Shown here: positions 44,924 to 56,646 of the stretch, one piece after another
How positions within the stretch are numbered: position 1 is the stretch's first letter
Layout: the number at the start of each line of letters is the position of its first letter
Assembly: GCF_020162115.1 (NCBI RefSeq)
Contig: NZ_CP083911.1
Span: 1,240,001 to 1,304,000, forward strand
Direction of reading: 5' to 3'
DNA from: Tepidimonas taiwanensis
GTDB taxonomy: Bacteria; Pseudomonadota; Gammaproteobacteria; Burkholderiales; Burkholderiaceae_C
DNA length: 64,000 nt
The notes under the pieces: generated by a model
Seen by the model: the letters and a program-made list of their open reading frames with translations, nothing else
What the model was told of the DNA's origin: nothing
Database searches by the model: none
Program-made: the position numbers and the translations under genes

Positions 44924-46072
44924 ATGGCCGAAATCCGCTACCTGACCACGATCCAGTTCGAACCCGGGGCACTGCGCCTGCTGCGCGCGGAATGCGAGCG
45001 GGTCGGCATCTCGCGCCCGCTGATCGTCACCGACGCGGGCGTGCGGGCCGCCGGTTTGCTGGAACGGGCGACCGCCGCGCTGGCGCAGGGTGGCGCCCCC
45101 ATGCCCCACGCGGTGTACGACGGCACACCCTCCAACCCCACCGAGGCGGCGGTGCGCGCCGCCGCTACCGTCTACGGCGAACACCGCTGTGACGGTCTGA
45201 TCGCGCTCGGTGGCGGCAGCGCCATCGATTGCGCCAAGGGCGTCGCCATCGCGGTCACGCACGAGGGCCCGCTCAAAACCTACGCCACGATCGAAGGCGG
45301 TTCGCCCCGGATCACGGACCGCGTGCCGCCGCTCATCGCCATCCCCACCACCGCCGGCACCGGCAGCGAGGTCGCACGCGGCGCCATCCTGATCGTCGAC
45401 GACGGGCGCAAGCTGGGGTTCCACAGCTGGCACCTGCTGCCCAAGGCGGCCATCCTGGACCCAGAGCTGACCCTGGGCCTGCCGCCGCGCCTGACCGCCG
45501 CCACCGGCATGGACGCCATTGCCCACTGCATCGAAACCTTTCTGGCTCCAGCGTTCAACCCACCGGCCGACGGCATCGCGCTCGATGGGCTGGAACGCGG
45601 CTGGGCCCACATCGAGCGCGCCATCCGCAACGGCCAGGACCTGGAGGCGCGATTGCACATGATGAGCGCGAGCATGCAGGGGGCGATGGCCTTCCAGAAG
45701 GGGCTCGGGTGCGTGCACTCGCTCAGCCACAGCCTGGGCGGCCTGAACCCCGTTCTGCACCACGGCACGCTCAACGCGGTCTTTCTGCCCGCGGTCATCA
45801 CGTTCAACGCCGAGGCCGAGAGCGTGCAGCGAGAGCGGCGGCTGGAACGGATGGCACGCGTGATGGGCCTGCGCGACCCCGAGGCCATCGGCCCCGCGAT
45901 CCGCGCGCTCAACGCCCGCCTGGGGCTGCCCGCCGGGCTGTCCGAACTGGGCGTGACGCCCGACCTGTTCGAGCGCATCATCGACGGCGCGATGGCCGAC
46001 CATTGCCACAAGACCAACCCACGCGCGGCGACGCGGGAGGACTACCGCGCAATGTTGGAGGCGTCGATGTAA
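44924..46072 (+). CDS. Iron-containing alcohol dehydrogenase
   Basis: NAD(P)-dependent dehydrogenase of family III, 382 residues. The nucleotide-binding G-G-G-S-A-I-D-C-A-K and T-T-A-G-T-G-S-E region lie in the N-terminal half, and the metal ligands in M-D-A-I-A-H-C-I-E (Asp, His), V-H-S-L-S-H-S-L-G-G (His) and H-H-G-T-L-N-A-V (His) in the helical half, so it looks fully active. The substrate alcohol or aldehyde cannot be told. GAGGAG lies nine bases before the ATG at 44924; a TTG two codons upstream is possible. Confidence 0.9.
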   Translation: MAEIRYLTTIQFEPGALRLLRAECERVGISRPLIVTDAGVRAAGLLERATAALAQGGAPMPHAVYDGTPSNPTEAAVRAAATVYGEHRCDGLIALGGGSAIDCAKGVAIAVTHEGPLKTYATIEGGSPRITDRVPPLIAIPTTAGTGSEVARGAILIVDDGRKLGFHSWHLLPKAAILDPELTLGLPPRLTAATGMDAIAHCIETFLAPAFNPPADGIALDGLERGWAHIERAIRNGQDLEARLHMMSASMQGAMAFQKGLGCVHSLSHSLGGLNPVLHHGTLNAVFLPAVITFNAEAESVQRERRLERMARVMGLRDPEAIGPAIRALNARLGLPAGLSELGVTPDLFERIIDGAMADHCHKTNPRAATREDYRAMLEASM

Positions 46073-46085
46073 ACGAACCGGCTGG

Positions 46086-47180
46086 CTACAGCGGCTCCAC
46101 CCGCGCCGGATCGGGCCGCTCGAGCCACGCCGCAAATTCGTCGGCGAGGCGCTGCGCCTCCCGCACCGCGGTCTGCCACGCGCGCATGCGCTCAGAGAGG
46201 CGATGGCCGTAGCGGGGAAAGTCGGTGCGGTCGGGCAGCTTGCCATTCGGCAGGCGGCGCACCCAGTCGGGATCCGGCGCGAGCACGATCGTGCGCTCCA
46301 GCGCGGCCGTCGGCTTATGGCGCCAGCGCAACCCCTTGTCGAGCCAGCCCGGGATCACATGGCGCTGGAAGTGGGGGTAGAGCACCAGCCCCCTGTCGGC
46401 GCGCCAGCGCAGGTGCAGGTGGTAGTCGGTGATGCCCCCATCCCAGTACGCCCCGGGCGGCGCGCCCGGGATGTGGTGCACGGCCTGCAACACGAACGGA
46501 ATGGAGCAGCTCGCCTGCAGCGCGGGCATGAAGTTGTCCTCGCGCAACGCGACCTGGCGGGTGCGGTAGTCCGCGGGATCGAACGGCAGCGGTGCGGCGC
46601 CTCCGGTGGTGGACCCCGCCTCCGGCACCGAGAAAACGACGCGCTCCAGCCACGCCCCCATCGCGCGGCGGCGCAGCGCGTTGGCGAGGAACGCGCCGGC
46701 GTAGCCGATCGGCGTGCGCCAGCGCCCCTCGTGCCCCAGCACGTGGCGCCCGCGCGCGGTCACGATGTGCACGCGGTAGCGGGGGTGGTGCAGGATCTGC
46801 GACAGCCGCCCGCCGAAAAACGCCTGCAGGTTGGCAGCGAACGCGGCGCTGACGTGCGCCGGTGTCGGGCGCTGCCGGCCCGGTTCGACCACGTAGTCCT
46901 GCGCGATGTAGTCGCGCTCCAGCCGCTCGAACGCCGCCACCGCGTCGTCCAGGCAGGCCGTGGCCATGCGCCACGCGCCGATCGACGCGCCCACCAGGTC
47001 GACCGCGTGGCCCCCACGGGGCAGCCATTCGCCGAACACGAAGCGGTCCAGCGGCCCGAGGATCAACCCCTTGGGGCCGCCTGCGGCACCCGGGATGATG
47101 CCCACATCGGTGGGTTGCAGGCCGTTGCGTCGCACGTGCGCGAGCGCGACTGGCCCAGCGTAAATGCGCAGCGCACGCAT
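46086..47180 (-). CDS. Patatin-like phospholipase
   Basis: Probable acyl hydrolase with the Ser/Asp dyad of patatins, 364 residues. The oxyanion loop G-A-A-G-G-P-K-G is at about 31-38, the nucleophile elbow G-A-S-I-G near residue 65, and the dyad Asp in Y-W-D-G-G-I-T-D-Y near 245. No signal peptide or membrane helix is seen. The ATG shares one base with the HDOD gene stop codon (TGATG), so the two are translationally coupled, an unusual partnership. Convergent with the alcohol dehydrogenase gene, 13 bases apart. Confidence 0.82.
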   Translation of the reverse strand: MRALRIYAGPVALAHVRRNGLQPTDVGIIPGAAGGPKGLILGPLDRFVFGEWLPRGGHAVDLVGASIGAWRMATACLDDAVAAFERLERDYIAQDYVVEPGRQRPTPAHVSAAFAANLQAFFGGRLSQILHHPRYRVHIVTARGRHVLGHEGRWRTPIGYAGAFLANALRRRAMGAWLERVVFSVPEAGSTTGGAAPLPFDPADYRTRQVALREDNFMPALQASCSIPFVLQAVHHIPGAPPGAYWDGGITDYHLHLRWRADRGLVLYPHFQRHVIPGWLDKGLRWRHKPTAALERTIVLAPDPDWVRRLPNGKLPDRTDFPRYGHRLSERMRAWQTAVREAQRLADEFAAWLERPDPARVEPL

Positions 47181-47986
47181 CACACGCCCCCCTCCGGTTC
47201 CGCCACGGCGGGGTCAACCAGCAGGTCCGGGTCGAGCGCCAGCAGCTCACCGACCCCGTCGGGGTAGCTGTGGATCAGCAGGTCGCGCTGATTGCCCATC
47301 GCCCACGCCCGCGCGCGCCAGTCCGCCACGTGCACGACCGCGGCCAGCGGGTCGGCGACCGCGCGGTGCAGGGGGTCGACGTGCTGCTCGATGGCCTGCA
47401 CCAGCGCCCGCGGCAGGCGCCAATGGTGGCACAGCGCGGCGCCCACCTCGGCATACGAGTAGCCAAATGCCTGGTACTCCGCGCCCGCACGCTCCAGGTC
47501 GTGCCAGGGGTGTTCGTGCCCGATGTCGCGCATGACATCCGGCATCGCCTGGTGCATCACCAGTTCGCCGACCGCGTGCAGCAGCGCGGCCGTGAAGGCC
47601 ACGTCCTCGTCCAGCTGGCGCGGCGCGCACACACGCCGGGCGACGGACGCCGCCACGAAACTGAAGGTCCAGAACCGCTCCAGCGCAATACCCGGCGGGG
47701 CGGGAAAACGGCTTTGCACCGCGGCGGCGAGCACAAGCGAGCGCACCCGCCGCAGCCCGAGCACCTTCACCGCGTCGCGCACGCTGTGCACCGGACGCAA
47801 CAGCCGGAAAAACGCCGAGTTGGCCTGCCGCAGCACCGCGGCGGCCAGCGCGGGATCGCGCTCGATCGCCGCGGTGACGTCGAGCAGATCGACCTCATCC
47901 TGACCGAACGTGGCAATGAGCCTGGCCGCGACGTCCGGGACGGCGGGCAACGCCTCGGGACACTGGAGCAGTTCCGGCAGACGCAT
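47180..47986 (-). CDS. HDOD domain signalling protein (second of two)
   Basis: HDOD proteins are degenerate HD phosphohydrolases used in bacterial signalling. The 268 residues form mostly the HDOD domain (about 10-210): P-A-V-P-D-V-A-A-R-L, D-P-A-L-A-A-A-V-L-R-Q-A-N-S-A-F-F, S-V-R-D-A-V-K-V-L-G, and A-F-T-A-A-L-L-H-A-V-G-E-L-V-M-H. It is a clear paralogue of the gene directly upstream, 9 bases away, and is coupled to the patatin gene downstream. No output domain is attached, so it probably works by protein contact. Confidence 0.85.
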   Translation of the reverse strand: MRLPELLQCPEALPAVPDVAARLIATFGQDEVDLLDVTAAIERDPALAAAVLRQANSAFFRLLRPVHSVRDAVKVLGLRRVRSLVLAAAVQSRFPAPPGIALERFWTFSFVAASVARRVCAPRQLDEDVAFTAALLHAVGELVMHQAMPDVMRDIGHEHPWHDLERAGAEYQAFGYSYAEVGAALCHHWRLPRALVQAIEQHVDPLHRAVADPLAAVVHVADWRARAWAMGNQRDLLIHSYPDGVGELLALDPDLLVDPAVAEPEGGV

Positions 47987-47995
47987 CCCGCCCCC

Positions 47996-48823
47996 TCAAT
48001 GCAGGAACGCCGCGAGTTCTCCGGCCGACGTCCACTCCTGCGGGTCTTTGTCGAGCACCATGTCCAGGCTCAGCCCGAGCAGGATCGCCACCACATCCGG
48101 GAACGTCGCCGCCATCGCCTCGCGATCCAGATTCATCTCCTGCGCCCGCGCGCGCCACGACGCCATGTGCACGACGCCCGCCAGCGGCTCGTAGATGTCG
48201 CCCTCGAACGGGACGAGCTGGTGCTTGAGCGCCGTCGCGATCACCGGAGGGAAATCCCAGCGCTCGGCGAACGCCGCGCTCACATCGGCGTAGGTGTAGC
48301 CGAGCACCGAGCGCTCCACCTCCGCCCGCTTCATGTCGAACGGCGAGACGCCCCAATCGATCTTGGCCACCACATCGGGCATCCCCATGTGCATGACCAG
48401 CTCGCCCACCGCGTGCACCAGCCCGGCGGTGAACGCCGCCCCGTCCGGCAGCTTCAGGCTGCGCGCCAGCGGCCGGCAGATCTTGGCCGTGTTGAGGCTG
48501 TAACGCCAGAACTGCTCCAGGTTGACGCCGGGCACGGACTTGAAGCTGCTGCCCAGCGCCACCGCCTGCACCAGCGTACGCAGGTGGTTGAACCCGAGCA
48601 CGGCGATGGCCTCGTCGACGCTGTCGATCTGGCGCGTGAGCCCAAAGAAGGCCGAGTTGGCGAGCTTGAGCAGCCGGGCGGTCATGCCGGGGTCGGTCGC
48701 GACCCGTTCGGCGATGCGCCGGGGGTCGGGGTCGTCACGGTCCAGCTCCGCGTTCACCTCCGACACCACGCGCGGGATACTGGGAATGGCCTTGGCCTGT
48801 TGAAGCAGTTCGTCGAGCGTCAT
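47996..48823 (-). CDS. HDOD domain signalling protein (first of two)
   Basis: 275 residues with a complete HDOD domain (about 8-205): S-I-P-R-V-V-S-E-V-N, D-P-G-M-T-A-R-L-L-K-L-A-N-S-A-F-F, S-V-D-E-A-I-A-V-L-G, A-F-T-A-G-L-V-H-A-V-G-E-L-V-M-H. The match with the next gene runs the whole length, which indicates tandem duplication followed by divergence. The C-terminal part with P-L-A-G-V-V-H-M-A-S-W-R-A-R-A is also shared. Follows tex after 27 bases. Confidence 0.85.
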   Translation of the reverse strand: MTLDELLQQAKAIPSIPRVVSEVNAELDRDDPDPRRIAERVATDPGMTARLLKLANSAFFGLTRQIDSVDEAIAVLGFNHLRTLVQAVALGSSFKSVPGVNLEQFWRYSLNTAKICRPLARSLKLPDGAAFTAGLVHAVGELVMHMGMPDVVAKIDWGVSPFDMKRAEVERSVLGYTYADVSAAFAERWDFPPVIATALKHQLVPFEGDIYEPLAGVVHMASWRARAQEMNLDREAMAATFPDVVAILLGLSLDMVLDKDPQEWTSAGELAAFLH

Positions 48824-48850
48824 GGCAACGTGATTATCGGCGCTGCGCGT

Positions 48851-51184
<2,334 letters not shown>

Positions 51185-51285
51185 GGGTCGCTGCGGTGTT
51201 TCCGGAAGCGCGCGAGTGTGCCACATCGGTTCTGGCGCACATTTTGCTTCATAACCGTCGAGAACCGTCCCGTTTCACCCCTCCG

Positions 51286-53799
51286 ATGAGCCTGCCTTCC
51301 CTTGCCGTCGACAATTTCCTGCCCTACATGCCTGACGTCACGCGCTGCGAGACGTCTTTGCGCGAACTCAACCTGATGTGGCGGCTGATCGAATCCACCG
51401 CCCGCATGGTCTGCCCCACCGAAGCGCAGGCGATCCTGCCGACGATCGCCGCGACCCGCGTGGGCTTCGACCGGCTGGAAAGCGAGCTGGTCCACAGCCT
51501 CGTGTCGGAAAAGATCGAAAACGTGATGTCGGCCATCGGCACGCGCGCCAGCTACGTCATCGACATCGTCGTGCGCAACCTGTACGAGCGCACCGCGGAC
51601 GTCGGTTTTCTCGCCACCGACCGCGTGCTGTGCGAGTTTGCCGCGGGCCTGGGCCACGACGTCGACGCGGTGCGTTCTCGGCTGCTGTCGTACCGGCACA
51701 AATACACCGTGTACGACGAGATCCTGCTGCTCGGCCGCGATGGCAGCGTGCTCGTGCAGACCGACGCCGCCTGCGCCGTCGAAGGCACCCACGATCCGCT
51801 GCTGGCCGAGGCGCTGCAGACGGACGGTTACGTGCAGGTGTTTCGCCCCACCGACCTGCGGCCGGGGCTCGGACCGAGCCTGCTGTACGCCCAGCGCATG
51901 CTGCACCCCACCACGCGCGAGCCCGTCGGGGTGTTGTGCCTGGTCTTCGGCTTCCAGGCGGAGATGGCGGGCATCTTCCACGCCTACCGCGATCCGCACG
52001 CGCGCTCCATCCTGCTACTGCTCGACGGCGAGGGCACCGTGATCGCCAGCGGCGACGCGCAGTGGATCCCCGTCGGTGCCCGCGTGCCCACCAACCCGGG
52101 CGATCAGCCGCGCCTGCTGCTGTACGCGGGACGGGAGTACCTGGTGAGCACGCGCCAGGCCCAGGGCTATCAGAGCTATCGCGGACCCACCGGCTGGCAG
52201 GGTCAGGTGATGACGCCGGTGGATTTGGCGTTCGCGCGGGACGACACCAGCGCGCTGGCCTCGCTGGACGCCGCGATACGCGCGGGGCTGCTGTCGCACG
52301 CCCGGCACCTGAGCCCGCCGCTGTACGAGGTGCTGCGCGCCACCGAGTCGATCCGCCGCGTGGTGTGGAACGGTCAGGTCGTCACCGCGGGCCAGCACGT
52401 GGACCGCCAGCGACTCAAGACCATCCTGGACCAGATCAGCGAAACCGGCGCGCGCAGCAACACGCTGTTTGCCCAGTCGGTGCGGGACCTGTACGAGACG
52501 GTGCTCTCCTCGGGCCTGCAGCAGATCCGCTTCGTCGCGCAGCTGGCCGTGGACCTGCTGGATCGCAACCTCTACGAGCGCGCGGACGACTGCCGCTGGT
52601 GGGCCCTGACGCCGGAACTGCGCGCGACGCTGGCACTGGAAAAGCCCGACCCGGCCGCGCTCGAAGCCATCGGCGCGATCCTGCGCTACATCCACTCGCT
52701 CTACACCGTGTACGCGCGCCTGTTCGTCTACGACCGCCACGGACGCATCGTGGCGCAGTCGCACGACGGGGGTGACGATGGCGTCATCGGCCGCCCGATC
52801 GACGACGACACGCTGCAGGCGGTGCTGGCGCTGCCGAGCGAGCAGCACTACCACGTAACCCCCTTTCGCACCGATGCGTTCACCGACGGGCGGCCGACCT
52901 ACACCTACCACGCCGCCATCCGCCACCCCGATGACGAGCGGCAGGTCGTCGGCGGCATCGGCATCGTCTTTCATGCGCAGCGTGAATTTCTGGCGATGCT
53001 GCAGGGGGCACTGGGGGGACGCGACGACGCGCACGCCCACCTGGTCGACCGCGCTGGGCGCATCGTTGCCAGCACCGATGCCCGCCAGGCGGTGGGCGAG
53101 GTGCTGCCGGCCGCCGCGCCGTGGCTGGCGCTGGCCAACGGGGAGACGGTCAGCCGGGTCGTCATCCACGAGGGGCAGTATGCGATCCTCGCCGCGTCGG
53201 CGTCGGCGGGCTACCGGGAGTTCAAGACCACCGACGGGTATCGCGACGACATTCTCGCGATCGTCATCCAGCCGCTGGGGCAGGTGCGCGACGCTGCGGT
53301 GCGCAACGGCGGCGCCCAGGACGACTGGTGGACCGAGTCGAGCGGGCGCGGCGGGCACGAATACGCCACCTTCTACCTGGGTGGCGAGCTGCTCGCCCTG
53401 GACGCCACGATGGTGCGCGAGGCGGTCCCCGCCGAGCAGATGACCGCCACGCCCGCCGGCACGCACCCGGCGCGCGTCGGCCTCATTCCGCCGACGAGCA
53501 ACACCGCCCTCGGCCACTTCATCTGGGTGTACGACCTCGCGGCGCTGCTCAACCCCGCCACCCCGCTGCACCGGCCGCTGGAGGGACGGCAGATCATCCT
53601 CGTGCAGCAAGGGACGCAGCTGTTCGGGCTGCTGGTCGACGAGCTGCACGCGGTGCCGGAGTTCGACGCGGGCGAGGTCATCGAGGCCCCGTTCGGTGGC
53701 GGCGTCGGCCTGATCGACCGGCTGATCCGCGCCCGCGGCGGGCAGGTGCTGATCGCCGTGATCAACGGGCAGCGGCTGGCCCGCGCGGTGCTCGGGTAG
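51286..53799 (+). CDS. Soluble double Cache-like sensor protein with C-terminal CheW domain
   Basis: 837 residues without signal peptide or membrane helix. Two related modules are visible: A (about 75-315) and B (about 395-670). Both have R-N-L-Y-E-R (98-102 and 428-432) at the end of a long helix, then 40 residues later K-Y-T-V-Y or L-Y-T-V-Y followed by a strand with R-D-G-S-V-L-V-Q or R-H-G-R-I-V-A-Q, and later a G-Y-Q-S-Y or G-Y-R-E-F segment. This looks like a duplicated PAS/Cache sensor fold. Residues about 690-835 resemble CheW (L-L-A-L-D-A-T-M-V-R-E-A-V, F-G-L-L-V-D-E-L, V-L-I-A-V-I-N), the adaptor linking receptors to CheA. It could be a cytoplasmic input to a chemosensory array. No other che gene is nearby. 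Confidence 0.75.
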   Translation: MSLPSLAVDNFLPYMPDVTRCETSLRELNLMWRLIESTARMVCPTEAQAILPTIAATRVGFDRLESELVHSLVSEKIENVMSAIGTRASYVIDIVVRNLYERTADVGFLATDRVLCEFAAGLGHDVDAVRSRLLSYRHKYTVYDEILLLGRDGSVLVQTDAACAVEGTHDPLLAEALQTDGYVQVFRPTDLRPGLGPSLLYAQRMLHPTTREPVGVLCLVFGFQAEMAGIFHAYRDPHARSILLLLDGEGTVIASGDAQWIPVGARVPTNPGDQPRLLLYAGREYLVSTRQAQGYQSYRGPTGWQGQVMTPVDLAFARDDTSALASLDAAIRAGLLSHARHLSPPLYEVLRATESIRRVVWNGQVVTAGQHVDRQRLKTILDQISETGARSNTLFAQSVRDLYETVLSSGLQQIRFVAQLAVDLLDRNLYERADDCRWWALTPELRATLALEKPDPAALEAIGAILRYIHSLYTVYARLFVYDRHGRIVAQSHDGGDDGVIGRPIDDDTLQAVLALPSEQHYHVTPFRTDAFTDGRPTYTYHAAIRHPDDERQVVGGIGIVFHAQREFLAMLQGALGGRDDAHAHLVDRAGRIVASTDARQAVGEVLPAAAPWLALANGETVSRVVIHEGQYAILAASASAGYREFKTTDGYRDDILAIVIQPLGQVRDAAVRNGGAQDDWWTESSGRGGHEYATFYLGGELLALDATMVREAVPAEQMTATPAGTHPARVGLIPPTSNTALGHFIWVYDLAALLNPATPLHRPLEGRQIILVQQGTQLFGLLVDELHAVPEFDAGEVIEAPFGGGVGLIDRLIRARGGQVLIAVINGQRLARAVLG

Positions 53800-53813
53800 C
53801 GGCGCGGTCGGCG

Positions 53814-54722
53814 TCAGCTGGCCGCCCGCAGCGCCGCCCGCAGCTGCGCGCCCACCTCCGGCCGGTCGGCGAAGGGGTCCGGGGGATTATCACCATCGAC
53901 GATGGCGCGCAGGCGCTGTCCCACAGGCCCGAGCGCGTGCGGGTGGCTGTAGATGTAGAAGCGGTCGCACTCGATGGCGTCGAAGACGCGCTGCGCGACC
54001 TCGGCCGCAGTCACCTTGCCGCTGCTCACCGCCTTTTCGCTCATCGCCTGTCCGATCAGCTGGCTGCGCGTCGGCGGCGCGGATACGAGCTCCGCGGGGC
54101 GGTTGCGTTGGCTGTGACTGATCCCGGTGGGCACGAAGTAGGGGCACAGGACGCTGGCCCCGATCTGGTCCGTCACCAGCCGCAAGTCCTCGTACAGCGT
54201 CTCGGTCAGCGCCACGACCGCGTGCTTGCTGACGTTGTACACGCCCATGTTGGGCGGCGTGAGCAACCCGGCCATGCTGGCGGTGTTGACGATGTGCCCA
54301 CGCCACGCCGGGTCGGCGCGCGCCGCCGCCAGCATCATCGGGGTGAACAGCCGCACGCCGTGGATGACGCCCCACAGGTTGACCCCGAGCACCCACTGCC
54401 AGTCGGCCACCGTGTTCTCCCACACCAGGCCGCCCGCCGCCACCCCGGCGTTGTTGAAGACGAAATGAGGCGCCCCAAAGCGCCCTTGCACCGCCTGCGC
54501 CAGCGCCTCCATCTGGGCGGCGTCCGCGACATCGACCCGCTGGGCCAGCACCTCGGCCCCGGCGTGGGTCAGTTCGTCGGCCGCCGCCTGCAGCGCGTCG
54601 GGCTGCACGTCCACCAACACGAGCCGCATGCCGCGGCGCGCCGCCAGCCGCGCCACCTCCAGCCCGAAGCCCGACCCGGCCCCGGTGATCACCGCGGTCT
54701 TTCCTTGCCATTGCGTGAGCAT
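53814..54722 (-). CDS. Short-chain dehydrogenase/reductase
   Basis: Classical SDR, 302 residues: cofactor motif T-G-A-G-S-G-F-G at about 14-21, an Asp after the second strand (V-D-V) that favours NAD, N-N-A-G-V, catalytic Ser in N-T-A-S-M-A-G, and Y-N-V-S-K. GGAG is 9 bases before the ATG. The C-terminal 60 residues extend beyond the core fold. The substrate is unknown. It follows aidB after 188 bases and meets the Cache/CheW gene tail to tail. Confidence 0.88.
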   Translation of the reverse strand: MLTQWQGKTAVITGAGSGFGLEVARLAARRGMRLVLVDVQPDALQAAADELTHAGAEVLAQRVDVADAAQMEALAQAVQGRFGAPHFVFNNAGVAAGGLVWENTVADWQWVLGVNLWGVIHGVRLFTPMMLAAARADPAWRGHIVNTASMAGLLTPPNMGVYNVSKHAVVALTETLYEDLRLVTDQIGASVLCPYFVPTGISHSQRNRPAELVSAPPTRSQLIGQAMSEKAVSSGKVTAAEVAQRVFDAIECDRFYIYSHPHALGPVGQRLRAIVDGDNPPDPFADRPEVGAQLRAALRAAS

Positions 54723-54910
54723 CGTTTCATCTCCGCTGTCTCGGGCGCTGGGCCCGTGTTACCCTGGTGTTGCGGCTTCGGCAAGTGCCTTCTTTCCGTG
54801 GCCTGCATCGGCCCGGACAAGCCAATCCACTGCTCTGGTACGGTTTTGTCTGGAGTCTCCAGCGCTCCTCACCAGCACCGAACGCTGTGCGGTAGGCCCC
54901 AACTGCCGGA

Positions 54911-56566
54911 TCAACAGCGGGGCATCGCGCGCTCGAGGATCGCCGCCAGATCCACGCCCGCGGGCAGCGTGCCAAAGGTCTGGCCCCAGTCACCCCCCAG
55001 CCGCGAGGCACAGAACGCCTGCGCCACCGGCGCGGGCGCGCAGCGCGCGAGCCACGCCGCCTGCACCGCCAGCGCCACGTCCTGGGCGAGGCGCCGGGCG
55101 TCGGATTCGGTCGCGGCAGCGTCCAGCCGAGCCGGCCACGTCCCCAGCCACCGGTCGAACGCCGGGTGCACGCCGCGCGCCGGTGCCAGCTCCGCCTCCA
55201 GCGCCGCGACCGCGTCCGTCTGCCGCAGCGCGCGCAGCAGGTCCAGCGCCATGATGTTGCCGGAGCCCTCCCAGATGCTGTTGACCGGCATCTCGCGGTA
55301 CAGACGCGCCATCACCCCCTCGCCGCCCTCCTCCACGTAGCCATTGCCGCCGAGGCACTCCATCGCCTCCTGCGCGAACGCGGCACCGCGTTTGCAAATC
55401 CAGAATTTCGCCACCGGGGTGAGCAGCCGTTGCATCGCGCGCTCGTGCGCGTCGTCGGGCCGGTCATAGGTGCGCGCCAGCCGCAGCGCCAGCAGCGTCG
55501 CGGCTTCGGACTCCAACGCCAGATCGGCCAGCACGTTGCGCATCAGCGGCTGCTCGATCAACGGGCGGCCGAACGCCCGGCGCTGGCGGCAGTGGTCCAG
55601 CGCCAGCGACAGGGCCTGGCGCATCAGCCCCGCCGTGCCCAGCGCGCAATCCAGCCGCGTGAGCGTGCCCATCGCCAGAATCTGCGGCACGCCGCGCCCC
55701 TCCTCCCCCACGAGCCACGCGGTGGCAGCGTCGAACTCGACCTCGCTGCTGGCGTTGGCGCGGTTGCCCAGCTTGTCCTTGAGCCGCTGGATACGGATCG
55801 CATTGCGCGTGCCGTCGGGCAGCACGCGCGGCAAAAACAGGCACGACAGCCCTCCGGGCGCCTGCGCCAGGATCAGGAACGCATCGCTCATCGGTGCCGA
55901 GAAAAACCACTTGTGCCCCGTCACCGCGTAGCGCGCGCCCCACGCATCGTGCCCGTCGGGCCGCGCGCGCGTAGTGTTGGCGCGCACGTCGGAGCCGCCC
56001 TGCTTTTCCGTCATGCCCATGCCCATCGTGACCCCGGCCTTCTCGTGCCACGGCACGAGCCGCGGGTCGTAGGCGCGCGCGGTGAGCTTGGGCAGCCAGT
56101 CACGCGCGACGGCGGCGTTGGCGCGCAGCGCGGGCGTGACCGCATAAGTCATCGAAATCGGGCACAGCACCGACGGCTCGAGCTCGGTGAACAGCATGAA
56201 GCCCGCCGCGCGGCGGACGTGCGCGTGGCCGCTGGCCGCCTCCGGCGGCGCGAACGGCGTGCCGTGCAGCCCCGCGGCCGTCGCTTCGGCCATCAGCGCG
56301 TGGTAGCTCGGGTGAAACTCCACCTCGTCGATGCGGTGGCCGCGCCGGTCGTGCGTGCGCAGCTGCGGGCCGTGCACGTTGGCCAGCCGCGCGTGCTGCT
56401 GCATCTCGTGCGTGCCCCAACGCGCCCCCGCGGCGCGCAGGTCCGTCCAGTCCAGCTCCGGGGCCAGCACGCGCAGCGCGTCCTGCAGCGGCCGGTTGGC
56501 CTCGAAGAGGTTGACGTCCACCAGCGGCTCGGGCTGGTTGAAGACCTCGTGCGTGGCGGTGCCCAT
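54911..56566 (-). CDS. aidB: AidB-like acyl-CoA dehydrogenase family flavoprotein
   Basis: Homologue of E. coli AidB, an FAD protein of the adaptive response to alkylation damage that binds DNA. The 551 residues match AidB along their length: V-F-N-Q-P-x-P-L near residue 8, the G-R-L-A-N-V-like H-A-R-L-A-N-V-H-G-P near 58, L-C-P-I-S-M-T-Y-A-V-T-P, G-M-G-M-T-E-K-Q-G-G-S-D-V, K-D-K-L-G-N-R-A-N-A-S and R-E-M-P-V-N-S-I-W-E-G-S-G-N-I-M. Catalysis on acyl-CoA is weak in AidB proteins. The neighbourhood here is acyl-CoA metabolism, with no ada or alkB in view. GAGGAG precedes the ATG. Confidence 0.9.
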   Translation of the reverse strand: MGTATHEVFNQPEPLVDVNLFEANRPLQDALRVLAPELDWTDLRAAGARWGTHEMQQHARLANVHGPQLRTHDRRGHRIDEVEFHPSYHALMAEATAAGLHGTPFAPPEAASGHAHVRRAAGFMLFTELEPSVLCPISMTYAVTPALRANAAVARDWLPKLTARAYDPRLVPWHEKAGVTMGMGMTEKQGGSDVRANTTRARPDGHDAWGARYAVTGHKWFFSAPMSDAFLILAQAPGGLSCLFLPRVLPDGTRNAIRIQRLKDKLGNRANASSEVEFDAATAWLVGEEGRGVPQILAMGTLTRLDCALGTAGLMRQALSLALDHCRQRRAFGRPLIEQPLMRNVLADLALESEAATLLALRLARTYDRPDDAHERAMQRLLTPVAKFWICKRGAAFAQEAMECLGGNGYVEEGGEGVMARLYREMPVNSIWEGSGNIMALDLLRALRQTDAVAALEAELAPARGVHPAFDRWLGTWPARLDAAATESDARRLAQDVALAVQAAWLARCAPAPVAQAFCASRLGGDWGQTFGTLPAGVDLAAILERAMPRC

Positions 56567-56646
56567 GGGCGGACTCCTCGCGCGGCGCAGCTTCCTTCAT
56601 CCCCCCGCCAAGGCCGGCGCGCCGCGTCCGGCCCGCGGGGGATGGG

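Noticed and set aside
54723..54910. Possible small gene or RNA between the SDR gene and aidB
   Set aside because: Only a short palindrome (CTGGAG-T-CTCCAG) and no start with ribosome binding site, no terminator and no homologous protein pattern were seen.
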